A DNA stretch of 64,000 nucleotides from Sambucus nigra (GCA_949130495.1 OX422221.1:478597159-478661158), one strand, 5' to 3'; shown: positions 1 to 13,050, counted from the stretch's first letter. The notes: generated from the sequence alone by a model not told the origin. Numbers and translations are program-made.

Positions 1-1226
1 TAAACCTTAAGGGAAAACAATTGCCAAAAATCAAAAGGGGTCGATCGATCGAATAAAATAGGTCGATCGATCGATTAAGCAGGTATCAGCCCAAATTTTC
101 TTAAACAGTTACGGGTTTTCCTCTTTTTACACCTCTAATTCTTAATTACAATGTCTTAAACTCCCAACCAAGTATACTAATAATCATACCAACATGTTTG
201 CATCATTTTCCACGTTTTAGAATCATCAAATCAAAGTAGAACATCAAATTCTTGGATCAATTTACCAAATTTTTATATAAAAACCCTAGTTCTTCTATTT
301 TTTCAAGAACACTATAATATTCAATAAAATTACATAATTATCTACACATGGATCATGATTTCGTGGCTGCTAAAGTCCCATAAGTTAATCTACATGCAAA
401 ACCTACCCAAATTACGATTTCAACTCTTCAATTCCATTTAATTATCAATATTTAAGGTTATTCTTCAATTCTAACCTAACATGGATGATATATGCGCTAA
501 ATTGTTTCAAGTTAAATCACTTTCCTGGTAATGAAGATTCTGGTTCGATGAAGTAGACGGTATGGGGATGATCCTTGCTTTCCGATCTATCCGGTGGTGG
601 TGACGGTGGTGCAAAAAGCCTCTAATTGGTGGTTCTCCTTTGAAAACTCACTTCTCCTCCACTCTGTTGGCCGTTTATGATTTTTGGTTGTGAAACCCCA
701 ATGGACTCAAGTGTTGGCTAATAATGACAATCTAAAATTCGTGGGTCACTATTCACCCAAAAATAGGAATGACTAAAATACCCTCCCGGGTTGCCGGTTA
801 TGCTTAAAAATGCCCCGGGGCCCAAACTAAATCCCCGACTAGTATTTTCTGACTATCTCGATCCTACCGGATACGTTGGCACACTCAAAATCCTCATACG
901 GATGACATAAAAATAAAAATACTTTTAAATCCATTAAATTGGGTCCTGACACGACTGACACGCGCGTCCCAACTTAATTACCGAAACTACCGTATTTTCA
1001 TCTCACGATAATTTTTATAAATTCAATAATCACATATTACCATAATCACTCAATAATATTAAAAAACATTATAATAATCAAATTCTAACTCTCATCTCTC
1101 TAGCATTTAAATCCGGATTATTTTCCAATTAATTATCTCAAATTAATTTTAATAAATCTCATAATTCAAGGCAATTTAATTTATTAAATCACATAATTAA
1201 AAGACATAAAAATATGGGGTATTAGA
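1..1226 (-). mobile_element. Partial LTR of a Tekay-like chromovirus (family B)
   Basis: Read on the minus strand, the segment begins near 1226 with a decayed TG..TAATACCCC terminus. It then follows the same order of blocks as the solo LTR at 52137-55049: an AATCCGGA block, a GAGAGTTAG block, a GACGCGC...GTGTC block and a CCCGGG block. The LTR runs off the left edge of the window. It carries two TCGATCGATCGA palindromes (41-52, 63-74), about 1.15 kb from its start, as in the solo copy. The family assignment rests on alignment by eye. The terminal CA of the plus strand has mutated to GA. Confidence 0.75.
41..74. repeat. TCGATCGATCGA palindrome pair in LTR B
   Basis: Two perfect copies of the 12-bp palindrome TCGATCGATCGA lie 10 bp apart in otherwise AT-rich LTR sequence. 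The related solo LTR has a longer palindrome array at the equivalent place (53250-53325). Confidence 0.9.
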
Positions 1227-2530
1227 TCAATACGGGGTTATTCTTCATCTTAGGATAAAAGAGTGGAGTAACACGGGTCCTACATATGAAATCATTACAG
1301 ATTTGGATAGGTTGGAAGATTTGGATATCTTTTTTTCATATCATCTTCGAAAGGGCAATATATTCGTTTGAATTAATAATCAAGGGGGTACATAATCATG
1401 TTAAAGAAGTGATAAACTATTTCAACAAAAATCAAGTGGTAAGTGCTTCTACAAAAGAGGGATTAGAACTATAGAAAAAATATAATATAAGCTTTAATTG
1501 TTTAATTGATGAAAATGAGGGATTAGAAATATAGAAGAAATATAATATAATCTTTAGAATCACTGGAAAAAAACAAAGGAAATGAAACAGAGCATATAGA
1601 ATGCAATTGTAGGAATGCTATTGGTAATAGAGAGATGAAGTCGTATCAAGAGATACAAAAGAGTGAAACTTTTTTATGGCCAAAGGCCATTTATCCATGT
1701 GATGAGAGAGTGAGAGATAAGGTTTTTCATGAAATGAACACGGGTCAACTAAAATTGGGTGTAGCATATTATGTATTAACTTTATTTATCACGGGTGAAG
1801 TTGAAATAATGCCTTACAAAACAAGACAAGTCATTATAAAAAGAACAAAATGTGATCATGAGACTAGTGTGTTTTGAATGAAACTCTTCTTAGATGTGAT
1901 AACTTTTGGCTTGCCATAATAACAATAATAATCAACAGAGGAATGCGGCGAAATGAGATTTATCTAGTCAACCCAAGGGGTTGAGATGTGACTTTCTTCA
2001 GTTAATTTGAGTAATAACATGCATAATTTAAGCCAATCCATGCATAGAGTAACCCGATCGAAATAATTTAACAAAGGAAAGTACCAAAGTGATAATCAAG
2101 TATTTATAGAAATAATATAAACAAAATTATTATGGTAAAAGAAGGGAGGCCGTGGGAAGGAGGTGACCGACACAGCTAAACCCCATCTATGGAGAGGTTG
2201 TTAGTGAACATAAATTTCATGCTATAGAATTATATGATTATTATGCATGTTTTCTAAACAAAACTTCCATAAAACTACCACACCCTCAGTTAACTTTAAG
2301 TAATAATTCCTTTTATTCGGTGTCAGAGATCATTCACTCTTTTCATAATTTTAATCAGTGTCTTTTACCATGATAACCCTGATATTTCAAATAGAAAAAC
2401 TAATTTGATATCGAACCCGAATGCTATTAGTTTGTAATTGTCTTTAAAGTACAATTTATATTCCAATATATGACATGTTGAATGAAACATATAATAACAA
2501 ACGTCTACATGGTTTTTAAATCAAACCTCA
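1227..2530. other. Unassigned AT-rich DNA beside LTR B
   Basis: Only short open frames occur here. The longest, 1635-1877 plus strand (80 codons), matches no family I recognise. The stretch adjoins the LTR on the side outside its U3 start, so it could be internal sequence of the element or flanking DNA. No PBS or polypurine tract was seen. Confidence 0.4.
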
Positions 2531-2534
2531 GGCA

Positions 2535-2935
2535 TGGTCCAGCATTGGCGCCTCGCCTCACCTCGGGCAAGGTCCATTCAATAAGGCGCGCGCCTTATGC
2601 CCCTAGGCTCCAGGCTCAAGGTGTGCCTAAAGCGCTCCTTATTAAATGTTTTCTAGAAAATGCTCCAAATACAAAATTGGACCAATTAATGTGTTCACAT
2701 TATGGAGATAAACAATCTTATTATTATGATATATTAATAAGATTGTTTATTAATAGTAATTTATGATATATTTCAAATCTTAGATCATAAAATAATCTTA
2801 TTATTATAGATAAACAATTTTTGCACGTCTTGTATAATGTGCGCTACACTTCGATCAAGCGCACACCACACCTTGCGCCTAGTCTCTACAGAGACATTGG
2901 CGTCTTAGTGCGCCTTGAGCCTTAAGTAACTATGA
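2535..2935. mobile_element. GGCGCC-rich MITE-like repeat
   Basis: GC-rich ends made of GGCGC/GCGCC, CCTTGAG and GCCTAGGC-type words flank an AT-rich core. The left end reads GCGCCTCGCCTCACCTCGGG and the right end contains CCTTGCGCC and GCGCCTTGAGCC. Repeats of this type are common in plant genomes and are usually treated as non-autonomous DNA transposons. Exact termini and target duplication could not be fixed. The core holds a hairpin (2708-2750). Confidence 0.5.
2708..2750. repeat. 14-bp inverted repeat (hairpin)
   Basis: ATAAACAATCTTAT (2708-2721) is followed after 15 bp by its exact reverse complement (2737-2750), inside the AT-rich core of the MITE-like repeat. A related AATAATCTTATTATTA word recurs at about 2790. 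Confidence 0.85.
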
Positions 2936-4400
2936 TCCCGTCAATGTATTGTTTTGAACATCGGTTACTTAAATTAATCAAACTCTTATTCTTGATTCCT
3001 AATAATGAAAAAACATATGGTTCTCAACAATTTGGTACATAAATTCAAAAAAATTCAATAGCAAACTAATTGAAATAATAGTCACATAACCCAACAATTC
3101 AACGCATGAATTTTAATATCTACATCATTAAAAAGTCACACAATCAATATAAAAGTCAAGAAAGGAAATCATGTTACACAATTAAAAATTTACACAATCA
3201 AAATTTTAGCACTAATGCACCAAATCTTAAGAAATGGCAGCATCTAACATAATTAAAAAGTCACATTACCAACATTTTAACATCTACATCAATAAACATT
3301 TATACGTAAAAAAACTCAACCAACATACCCATTTTCATCCTCGCTCGAATCACTACGTTCATCTTCTCCTTTGTATGGGACATAAACTTCATCATCATCA
3401 GTCAATTCTTTATTACTCTTTAATTTACTTTTCTTACTTTTAGCACGATCCCGTATTGTCGAATACAATTTATCGACTCCCAATTCTTTCAATTTAGATT
3501 TATTCTCTTTTATTTTCTTTAACCTCTACCTCTCATACTCCTTCAATGTTATAAACATTTTTTTTAATAAAGACATGTAATCAGAGAATAAATTACGGAG
3601 AGAGAGAATGAAAAATCAAGTTTATGTTTTTAGATTCTTTAAAGAACTTGACATTACTTTTTTGTGTGTATTAAATTTTTGTGTAAACTAGAATTTCAAC
3701 TAATGCTTTCTTCCGGGTACCACCTCATATGTTGTAGCTTGTGTCCCAATAATGAGGGCCCGTTTGATTAGCGTTGAATTATTTTCGATGGAAAATACTC
3801 ATTTTAGCTCATTTTTACTTTTGAGGTGCTTGATTTCATATGCATTCTAGTAAAACACTACTAATAAATATGAAAAGTGTTTCATTTTTTTATCACTTTT
3901 CACAGAAAATAATTCTCACCCACTACCCAAAGAATCGATTTCTATGGAAAATAACATTGGTGATTTTTTCAATGGTGATGCATGTTTGAATTAATTTGGG
4001 TCCATCACATATATCACAAAATAAAATCATAATCGAATAGTAAATCAAATTAATGGCATGAACTACTAGTAAATACCATGAATTAATTAACATAAAAAAA
4101 CATATCAATAATTCTAACTAAAATTTACACAAACAAGTACACAAATATTTTCATAAATTAGTCTTAAAAATATCATACAAAAACCAATTGACAATCCGGA
4201 TTTTCAAATGGCTCACCCTCAACCTCCTATCACCACTACAAATCAACAAAAATAATAAGAAATTACACTCAACACGGATCTATATGTAACTCAAGTAATT
4301 AGAAAACACCTATGAATCCATATACGACTTACCTAGGGCGATGATGATGGTTGGTTACTAGGGCCAGAACGGTGAGGCTAGGGCTAGAGGTGTGCAGCTA
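2936..4400. other. Unassigned AT-rich DNA
   Basis: No convincing coding sequence. Short phrases such as TTAAAAAGTCACA and TTTTA(A/G)CA recur around 3130-3290. A GGGCCCGTTTGATTAG word near 3757 resembles the start of some plant MITEs, but no matching end was found. Confidence 0.4.
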
Positions 4401-4489
4401 GGCTAGGGCTGGTGTGTGCAGCGGGTGATGAAGAGGAAGAACAGGGTGTGGGTTCTTTTTTTGTGCCTTTTTTTACTTTTTTTTTCGTA

Positions 4490-4774
4490 GTTTTACAAGA
4501 ACCGCTCTTCTTTTTTAGGCTTTCAAGAAGCGGGAATCTAACATTTACAAGCGGGAAGCAAAATATTTTCTTGCCGTCTCATAAAGTATATCTTTTGAGA
4601 CGGATACTCATTTGTCGTCTCTTTAAATGATTTTTTTGAGACGGGAAATAAAAGTTGTCTTAAAAAAATAGTTTTTTAGACGGTTAATTTTACCCGTCTC
4701 AAAAGGTTAGTTTTAGAGACCCAAAATTTAACCGTCTCAAAAGGTTTCGTCTTAAAAAGTCTTTTTTTGTAGTG
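4490..4774. mobile_element. CACTA (En/Spm) transposon terminus
   Basis: Read on the minus strand from 4774, the sequence begins CACTACAAAAAAAGAC, the classic CACTA terminal inverted repeat. Behind it are many copies of a GAGACGG/CCGTCTC word on both strands, which is the expected subterminal repeat structure. The adjacent triplet outside the end is ATC. No opposite CACTA terminus with the same subterminal repeats was found in the window, so the other end is lost, diverged or outside my recognition. Confidence 0.75.
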
Positions 4775-5130
4775 ATCAGTAATTAACCAAGCATCTGCAT
4801 ATCACAATTAATGTAAAATTAAGTAGACGATGGCCTTCGGATATCATATAACGAGGCTAGAATTAAAAGGTACTCCAACACGAACTCGTCAAATCAATTC
4901 CATTTCACCTTGTCTAGGATTGGTAGTTTTTAACGAGTGTTACAGACCACCTACCTGGAGGTAAAATCCGAATTTGAGAAAATAACCGTAGTTGGTCGTC
5001 TTTTAAATTCTCTCTTGTCAAAGAGTAGGAGCTGTCTAATTGGACAAATCAAAATTTCTTTGTGTTAGTTTACGTGGTTTTGAGTCAATTATAATTGTTT
5101 TTCCATTAAAAAAAATCATTCATTATAAAT
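4775..5130. other. Spacer, nothing recognised
   Basis: AT-rich sequence between the CACTA end and the first open frame of the Tat/Athila-like remnant. No gene or repeat boundary seen. Confidence 0.4.
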
Positions 5131-5134
5131 TATA

Positions 5135-7604
5135 ATGGGTGATCCTCATATTGTTATCCCGTCATCTTTTTCTCTATTGATCCCGTTGACGTGTTTTTAT
5201 AAAATACTGAAAAGTTTAGATGATTACGTATTTCAATTTGAGTCAGATGGGTCAGTAATCATTTTAAAAATTAAAGTAGGTATGGATGAGAATCCAACCC
5301 CTTTAATTACTATTTGTCCACCAAAGTGTATAAATTGGAAAGAGGTGAAAAATGGTATAATGATGCTATTTCTAAAAACAATCATGAATTAAATGGGAAA
5401 ATTTGACAATCTTGACACATGTAATGATTCTGATGATTTGGATGTTGATTCTTGTTAATTGAGAAAGATGATGATTCTTTTTATATGTGGGAAAATTTAT
5501 TTGAGGATTCATCATCCAAATTTAGTGATACTTTAAGTATTTATGATGTTCCTCCTATTTTTGATGAACAAAGTGTATCGCCTCATGATACCTCTTATTC
5601 TCGTGTTTTTCATAAAGTCTCACATTTAGGAGGTGAGTATACATCCGCAATTTTACGTGACTATTTTCGAAAAAGGGATAGTAAATATTTGGATTCTTAT
5701 TGTAATTTGCTACCCCATGTGATGCATCGACATATGATTCTTGTGATTCAAATGTGTTTATTATTGATGATGTCAGTGAACAACATTATGACCATGGATT
5801 TGTGGTTGAAATTTTTTATGTGCAATTATACTCTCAAATTTATGATATTTTCGAACTTTGTGCTATAAAGTTTTTAAATTGGAATGACCCAAAACTCTTT
5901 CGATTATTAATTTATGGTGATGATGGTAATTTTCATGGGTTTGTATATTATTAGTGTTGTTTGTTCCCCTTTTTTATTATTTTTTATTTATTTTTGTTAA
6001 CATACACTTACTACTTTGGATGTTGGTAGGAAAGTGAAGTTCACAGATAATATTGTCATTTCACTTCTTTACTTTATTTTCTTTGTCTATATGTTTATTT
6101 GAGACTACATTTAGGAAAATGTAAAATTTAAGTTTGGGGGTAAGGATGACATTTTTGAAAAGAAAAAAAAATTCAAAAATTCAAAAACATTTTCAATATA
6201 ATTGAGTTGTGAAACTATTTCTTAATATACAATTAATTCATCGATCTCTCAACTTACGAAAGTTTGTACACATTAGCCATATAATATGATCAAAAATGGA
6301 TATTAAGGCAAAAGTTAATATGCTTACCGAATAAATGTGGAGATTTTTAGCCCGGTGAGATTTGTTGTGTCATTCGTCATTTTTTAGAGATTTAAATCAA
6401 TCAGAATTAAAATGACTCAAACTTTCCATCAGTGATAAATTTGTTGATGATCTTAAATTCATTATCTAGTTCGATTATTGAAAACCAAAGGTCAAAATGT
6501 GAATCTTAAGCACTAGAAGGCTTAGTAAGTTATCTTGAGACACAAATCAACTTAACGAAACTTGAGAAATGAGATTAGGCCATCATTTGAAACCCCAAAA
6601 TTAAACCTAACTCCACAATTTTTACATTATTTAGCTGCAAGACCATTTGAGACAATGAAAAAATAAGCCTTTTGTTGAAAACCCATTATTATGTCCAACT
6701 CCAATTGGGAGTTTAAAGCTCATAAAAAGAATCCATACCCATTTTCTGAGAGTACTACGGTAAAACTATAGTTGAAAAATGGCCACAAAAAGTTCGCAAA
6801 ATAATTATGTGTCAGAAAAAAAGGAAGAAAGAAAGAAAGAAAAAGATGGAAGAAATGTGAGTCGAAAAGAAAAAGTAAAAATAGAAGAAAAATGAAGGTG
6901 AGAAAAAGTGCCAAAAAGTCAAAAATACCGAAAAAACCTTTATATTCTCAAAAATTTTGAACTAAAAAAATATTCTTTCTAGACAAACCCCCTAGCCTAC
7001 AATAATCAACTTCAAGGGAAGTTACTGATAGTGAGTAGAGAAAATGAATAGGATCTATTGCGCGATTCAATGTTTCAAAAAGTAATTGATTTTCCATTCA
7101 TGAGATCATATTCATCAATCATAAAAAAGTTTGTTTTTCATCAGGTAAATGTGATAGTTGTTCATGTAAATTTACTCTTTTGTTCTGATATACAGAGAGA
7201 AAATAACCCATTTTCGAGTGTTCGATTGAGAGTGCATCCTGTGAGATTTTGAAATCAAAATGAACTTTCGAATAAGAAATGTAACAATCAAATCTATTGA
7301 AATGGACGGTTATATTGTCTATGCACATACACATGATAAGTTCAGATTGAAAAGTGAAGTTCTACTATATTTATGAAGTTTGCATTCAAACTTGGTTCTA
7401 TTACTTTTGAGTCTTTTGTATTGAGTCATGTTTTTTAGTTTTGTGGGTATATTCACTGCAAACTCTCACGAGACAAAACTCGTCCACTAAGGTGACGTAG
7501 GATTTTAATGACTTATTGCACATGCTAAGTGCAATCACGATTCCTACGAAAGTGAGTTAGATTTAAATAAAATTAGTTTAGCTCGAGGACTAACAAAGTT
7601 TAGG
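5135..7604 (+). mobile_element. Decayed internal region of Tat/Athila-like gypsy element (G)
   Basis: Two open stretches (5135-5392 and 5452-5868) keep codon-like structure rich in D, S and E, but match no domain I can name. They could be the accessory region that Tat/Athila elements carry 3' of pol. Downstream come AAGTTTGGGGGTAAGGATGA (6129-6148), a long purine-rich A/G stretch (about 6818-6905) and a second GTTTGGGGG run just before the LTR. These are typical of the 3' non-coding region in this lineage. No RT, integrase or protease was seen, so the element is partial or non-autonomous. Its left limit is unknown. Confidence 0.5.
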
Positions 7605-7616
7605 TTTGGGGGTATT
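7605..7616 (+). other. Polypurine tract of element G
   Basis: TTTGGGGGTATT lies directly before the LTR start TGATGAGTGCG. A GTTTGGGGGTATTTGATG junction is characteristic of plant Tat/Athila-type elements and fixes the plus-strand orientation. Confidence 0.75.
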
Positions 7617-9020
7617 TGATGAGTGCGTTATTTTGTAAATTTTATACCCTAATTCATACTTTGTTAGTCCCATTTTAGTTTATTTAATAAGTTCTTTGTA
7701 CTATATGATAAAAAAATAAGAAAAACATGCGAGAATGATTGAATTTGAATTAAAAACAAAAATGCTAAGTCAAAAATGGGCACTTCGATGATTTTATAAT
7801 ATTCTTGTGCTAATTTGTGAAAAAAATTGCCTAGTGAAATTTTTGCAGGTAATGATGGAATTTGGTGAAAATTGATGATCAACTTGAAAAAGGAGCGAAA
7901 AAGATGATTTTTACGGTCATTCAAAAAAGTTTGTGAAATTGTAAAAAAAGTCAGGAATTTTAATTCTCCAATTTAGATGAAACTCGGCATATGTGTTCAG
8001 CAAGAAAAGATAAGAGTTTTCAAGCCGGGGGGGGGGGGGGAGGGAATTTGGTCTCTTATCCCTATCCAAAGATTAATGAGTCGAGAGATAGATTCCAACA
8101 CTATTCAGCCAATGAGGGAGAGTCCCACTACAACTCCAATACCTCACCACTAGTCCTATAAAAAGGACCCTCGGGCTCACAATTTTGGGAGGGATTTCGG
8201 GGAGTAACTTTGAGTGATTGTAATCAATTTGAGGGCAAAGTTTTTATCATTTTTAGAGGATTGAAGATTATTGTGAGAGAACTTATCATAACTTTGATTT
8301 ATTAATGAAGATCTCTACACATTCTTGCAATTTGTCTTTCATTATGGTAGCTTGATTATTCTATTAGGATTAGGGTGAAGTTTATCATAGTTAGCTAATA
8401 TTTTCACGTTAATTTAATTGTTTATTATTCCCTAATCATTTTAATTCTTATTAAATATTCAGTATTCATTTTAAAACGACACAAGAGTGTGTTTTAGAAC
8501 CTTCAAGATTGTTTTGTCAAATCAAGTTTTGAGATTTAATGATAGTAATTTTTGATGAATTATGCTTGCACTTTGATTGTTTTGATAGTGCCTTCTTAAA
8601 TAAATTTTCGAACTTTAAAACTTGTATTTTCTAAGGGAATAGGGATTTTAGTCGTCTATTAGAGACGTTAAAAATATTTGAAACACAAGTTTCATATTTT
8701 CGAAATTAAACGCGACGAGAGTCGGTTTAATTTGAGTTATATAAAGGGAATGAAAAAATTTAGTTATTGTGCAATATTAGTTACGTGATAAATGACCCCG
8801 AATCCTATTTGTTTACAAATCTCTTGTGCTACTCTCATTTATCGTAGATGCTTTTATTTAGTGTAGTTCATAATTATTCTCTACCCTATTTTATCTAGTT
8901 GGACAATTACAATTCTTTTAATAATTAAAATTGGTAAATCTCTGTAGGTTCGACCCGTACTTACACTCGCTATTCTATAATATGTCGTGCACTTGCGATA
9001 TTTGATAAAATTTGACAACA
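7617..9020 (+). mobile_element. 3' LTR of Tat/Athila-like element G
   Basis: It starts TGATGAGTGCG after the polypurine tract. It ends near TTTGACAACA, after the GTTCGACCC...ACTTACACTCGC...TGCACTTGCGA block often found at the end of Tat/Athila LTRs. No PBS follows, so this is the 3' (or a solo) LTR. A TATA box and CCAAT box lie at 8109-8166. A run of 14 G occurs at 8027-8040. The exact end could be 9017 or 9020, and no target duplication was verified. Confidence 0.7.
8109..8166 (+). promoter_or_regulatory. LTR promoter: CCAAT box and TATA box
   Basis: CCAAT at 8109-8113 is followed about 45 bp later by CTATAAAAAGG (8156-8166). Spacing and position inside the LTR fit a pol II promoter with transcription starting about 30 bp downstream. 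Confidence 0.6.
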
Positions 9021-9380
9021 AGTGCACTTCAAGAGGGAATGTGAGATAGAGGAAGGTTAAATACCCACGACCCTGTAGATTTTTATCCCATTTGTCAAAG
9101 AAATTATTTTCTATTTTCGTATGTGTGGGAAGTGTCAAACAGAGAAGGCGATATGATTTGGAACATATTTACTACTACATATCATCTCATGTAGTTAAAA
9201 TTTATGTTTTTACTTTTATCTATGTAGTATGAGATAATAAAATAATTTAATCAACAATATTTGTTTTGCATCATGGTTTGAATAAAGTTTTGTGTTTCTC
9301 CCATAAACATTATTTGTTTTATAGTTATCTTTTATTAATATCTCTTACTATGCACATAATATCGGATGTGACAGAAAAAT
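9021..9380. other. Spacer, nothing recognised
   Basis: AT-rich sequence between LTR G and the Ogre/Tat-like remnant. Only random short open frames. Confidence 0.4.
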
Positions 9381-10498
9381 TCGACTTTTAGCAAACTAGG
9401 GACTCCTCCCAGACCCCCGACCTCCGAGCTCGAGCATGTTTACTATACGCACCTTCTTAAATAGGGCATTGCCAATTTCACTTTTAGGAAACTATGGGGA
9501 CAGGATATTCTGAATACCATGACTATTATTGGGAAATATTTTTTGAGGCCACCAACATTGTGAGCAAAATGAACCCAAAATTACCCTAAGTCCTTCGGTT
9601 AATAATACCAGGTAACATCCATCGACAACAACATCTAGTCGGGATCATTCATGTCTAGGAAAATATCACCTGATCTCGACTTCCTCACCAAGTTGGGTTG
9701 ACACTCCACTCATCTGAACCTAATTAGTAAGGAGAAAGTTCCCCTCATGGTAGCTATCATCCACCTCCTTGGGAAGTAACAAAATCTTGGAGAACATCCG
9801 TAGCTAACATCTCCATTTAGGAGTATCTATCTATATCCTAGAAAAACCGAGATACTCTCATCCATCTATTGTCTCAATCTTATTTGCTTAGAGACCTGAA
9901 TTCGACTGAAATGTTAGCATCCATCAGGTCCATCACCATACTATAACAGATCATCGTCCTCAATGAGGACCTCCCCATACAAAGCCATAATAAAAGGTTT
10001 GCAATACACATCACAAACGAGTCTTGTGAATATATTACACCCCTTTACTGATAGACAATGGGTCCACCATCAATCTATGCCCCTCCTCATCGCGAGAGGT
10101 TTGGGATATACGTCCTTGGAGTTTACATCATATTCTATAGCCACCAGGGCATATGATAATACTCGTTTAGAGGTCTCAGGAGCCATCTTCCTCATTGTCA
10201 TATTAAAACCTATAAAATGCGTTGTGAAGTTTTGGGTACTCGGCTTCCCAACTATCTTCAACCTCTTCCTTAGAAGGATTTGGATACCATTACCTTCATC
10301 ACTTCATATGAAAGTTAGGTCCCCAGCAGATATATAGGTTATCATGACCTATGGTGAAGACGGCTGGGCCACAATTTCCAATAATAGTATCATTCCCTTC
10401 CTAGAGGCCCAGCATGACAGTAGCGACATCTGCCTTAATGAATTCTGACCATCCCACTTGTTCACATGATAAAAGAGGATAAGGTTATTGATAAGCAA
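9381..10498 (+). pseudogene. Ogre/Tat-type gag-pol remnant, part 1 (protease region)
   Basis: The plus strand keeps a 124-codon open frame (9963-10337). Its second half resembles the C-terminal part of the retroviral-type aspartic protease of Ogre/Tat elements: an RAYDNTRLEV stretch, then FNLFLRRIWI (compare the usual N-L-L-G-R-x-W-I), then PSSLHMKVRSP. The catalytic D-S/T-G was not identified, so only the later part of the fold is recognisable. Upstream sequence is gag-like at best and full of stops. The remnant is broken by the insertion at 10499 and resumes at 20173. Confidence 0.6.
10494..10498. repeat. Target site duplication GTTAT (left)
   Basis: GTTAT immediately before the LTR at 10499 matches GTTAT at 20173-20177 immediately after the second LTR. 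Confidence 0.9.
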
Positions 10499-10762
10499 CC
10501 AAAAGTGTTAATTTAAAGCTCTAACTAGACTCATTTTATTTTCAAGTTCTCGGTAAAGTTAGTCTTATGCATGTATTTGTTTATCTTGTCGGTCAATATG
10601 CGTGATTGCACCTCAAATAGTCCAATTCAATGCAATTGATAAGATATTGTGAACAAACGAGTTAAAGTTATATTTTATGTGACTCAGGACAAATACCAGG
10701 TAAACCCCATCATAATCCATGCCCCTAGCCTTCCATAATCTCCCATGTGTTGTGTGTTGTGT

Positions 10763-10764
<2 letters not shown>

Positions 10765-10792
<28 letters not shown>
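10765..10792. repeat. (AC)14 microsatellite
   Basis: Perfect AC dinucleotide run in the 5' LTR of D. The matching place in the 3' LTR holds (AT)19(GT)14 at 17833-17898. Confidence 0.95.
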
Positions 10793-10797
<5 letters not shown>

Positions 10798-11319
10798 TTC
10801 TTAGTAGTTTAGTATATTTTAGTTTTATATTTTATCATGTCATTTTATTTTATTTATTTTTATTTTTGTGTTTTTTTATTTATTTTATGTGTCTTTTTAA
10901 TATATTATATATAAGTATGTGTGTATCGTTTTATATGCATGAGTATAGATATGTGTCTATATTTTTTGGCGTGTATCATTTTTTAATGTTACTATATATA
11001 TTACGATATTTTTATTTTATTCAGGAATAATGATTTGAGTCCCAATAAAATGGCCCAAGTCGTTTCCCAAATGAGTTATTATGGCATTAAATGTTGTACT
11101 ATTTTACTATACATAAGATACAGTACAATATTTTAAGTCCATAACAACTAATTTACAGGTGATTTCGGGATGCAATTGGGACCCTCAACAATGCTCTTAA
11201 GTGTGTTATTTGTTTTGTACACATTTCTAATATGTGTAGTTGTGTTTCCATATGTTTTTGTTATTAGTGTTTATTGCTATGTTTTTCATGTTATAAATGT
11301 ATATATTCACAATCTAGTA

Positions 11320-11320
<1 letters not shown>

Positions 11321-11354
<34 letters not shown>
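11321..11354. repeat. (AC)17 microsatellite
   Basis: Perfect AC run in the 5' LTR of D. It corresponds to (AC)19 at 18449-18486 in the 3' LTR. Confidence 0.95.
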
Positions 11355-11356
<2 letters not shown>

Positions 11357-13050
11357 AAACTTCCCTCACTTATACCCCTATTCCATACACTCCAACACAC
11401 CATATCATTTCTCACATCTCACGTGCTTTAAACAACTAAATAAAATTTGGTTTCTCTCATATCTCATCATTTATTTTCTCCAACTACCATCTCAACCAAA
11501 ACACCCATAACCATGAAAGCTTCAACCCAACACGACTACATAACTTGTACCCAACCATAGCCATATAGCCTTATCCCCTATCCAAACCCGAACAACTCCA
11601 TCCAGCCTGACCCCCTGCCTGAACAACCTTCCACCCCACTTCCCTGAACCCGACACCCACCAACCATTGACCCAGCCCTTACACGAGTCCAAGCTAACCC
11701 AACCCAAGCCTAATACACAACCCAAAACCACTCACCTCAACCCTGCAACTCGAAACCCAGCCAACTAAAATCTCCCAACTCTTCCCCAATACACACCCCA
11801 CAAAACCATATGAAATATTCCCACGCCACCTATAAAAAATTACCCACGCAGCCCACAACACCTTATACATCTCTTGTGTACCCTTTTTAATTTAAAACTA
11901 CCATTCTCCTCTCCTTTTTAATCTACACCCAACAAAACTTAAACATTACACTACTTCCACTCATTTTGATTCCCCATTCATTTATATATACAATAGGGGA
12001 AACGCCATTTAAAGAGAGAGAGTTTGGACTAAGAGAAAATAAAGCTTGTTTTTTATTTAGTTTTGTAGTGTCATTTTTGGAGTAGTATAGCGTAATTTTT
12101 TGATTATTTCTTTTATATTTTTTAGAGATTTATGTGAGTTCGAATACATTTATTAACATACAAATTGTGTGTGAGTGATATATTTCAGTATTATAAAACT
12201 CAGAATTGTGGGGGTGATTATTGTTCATGTTTGGAAGTTAATATCAAATTCAAGGAGACTTGGTTTATTATTTGTTCTCATCTTGCATTATTAGTTTGAT
12301 TCCTTTATTATGTTATTATTACATTTCATATGTAATAGTACCAAAATTAGATGCTAAATTCCTCACTCAGGGGGTAAGATGAAACCCTTAGTTTAAATAT
12401 TTTTTCTCGATTTATTTATTTACTTTGTCCCTCTAAATATTAACATTAAAATTTTACATTTTATATTTACGCCTCAAGAGTGGTTGAATTATTTTGGAGA
12501 GAAAATGGTAAATTCGAATTGCGATATTTATTTATTAATTAAAGTAAAGATATTAATTTTTTAAACAATATTGTAGTTAAAACTCAATTTTTAATGATTT
12601 AAAAATTTCTAGTGAATTTTCCCTAGCGGATTATTTATTAGAAAATGTTTAAATCTAATTTTTATCGAGTTCGTGAAATTTAAATATAAATCTTCTGAAA
12701 AGACTGTTTAATTTCATACTAGTAACGAGAGTTGATTTACTGATTTAAATATGTCTTAGGGTATTTTAAATAAATAAACTAACTAATAAAAATAATCTAT
12801 GTGGTGAATTCCACTCCCTTTAATTATATAATAATTATTTTCTTCTCGTATTTAGCTCACTTTATTATTTCATTTATATATTACTCTAGTTTAAATTTCA
12901 ACACATAATTAATTAGCACACATACCCCTTGAAGTTGGATTGATATCCTTACTTGCCACTATATATGTATTTAGTGTATTTCACGGGTTCAAGGGATTTT
13001 GAATTAATAGGGCTTGTAATAAAACAACATAAAAAAACCATTTCATCAAA

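Larger units (their letters stand above)
10499..13048 (+). repeat. 5' LTR of element D
   Basis: Starts TGATAAGCAACC and ends CATTTCATCA. It aligns along its length with 17566-20172, sharing for example the GACTCATTTT block, the CATACACTCCAACACACC block, the AGAGAGAGTTT block and the TTGAAGTTGGATTGATA.CC-type block. It contains two (AC)n tracts, at 10765-10792 and 11321-11354. The open frames across these tracts are repeat artefacts. Confidence 0.85.

Noticed and set aside
1635..1877. 80-codon frame as a host gene
   Set aside because: No domain, no intron or conserved context, surrounded by TE sequence. Left as unassigned.
8027..8040. Run of 14 G as a quadruplex-forming signal
   Set aside because: A single homopolymer run in an LTR, which could be slippage or sequencing error. 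Too little to support a claim.
10719..11439. Open frames with His-Thr repeats (103 and 89 codons)
   Set aside because: Produced by (AC)n tracts inside the LTR of element D. No start context or domain.
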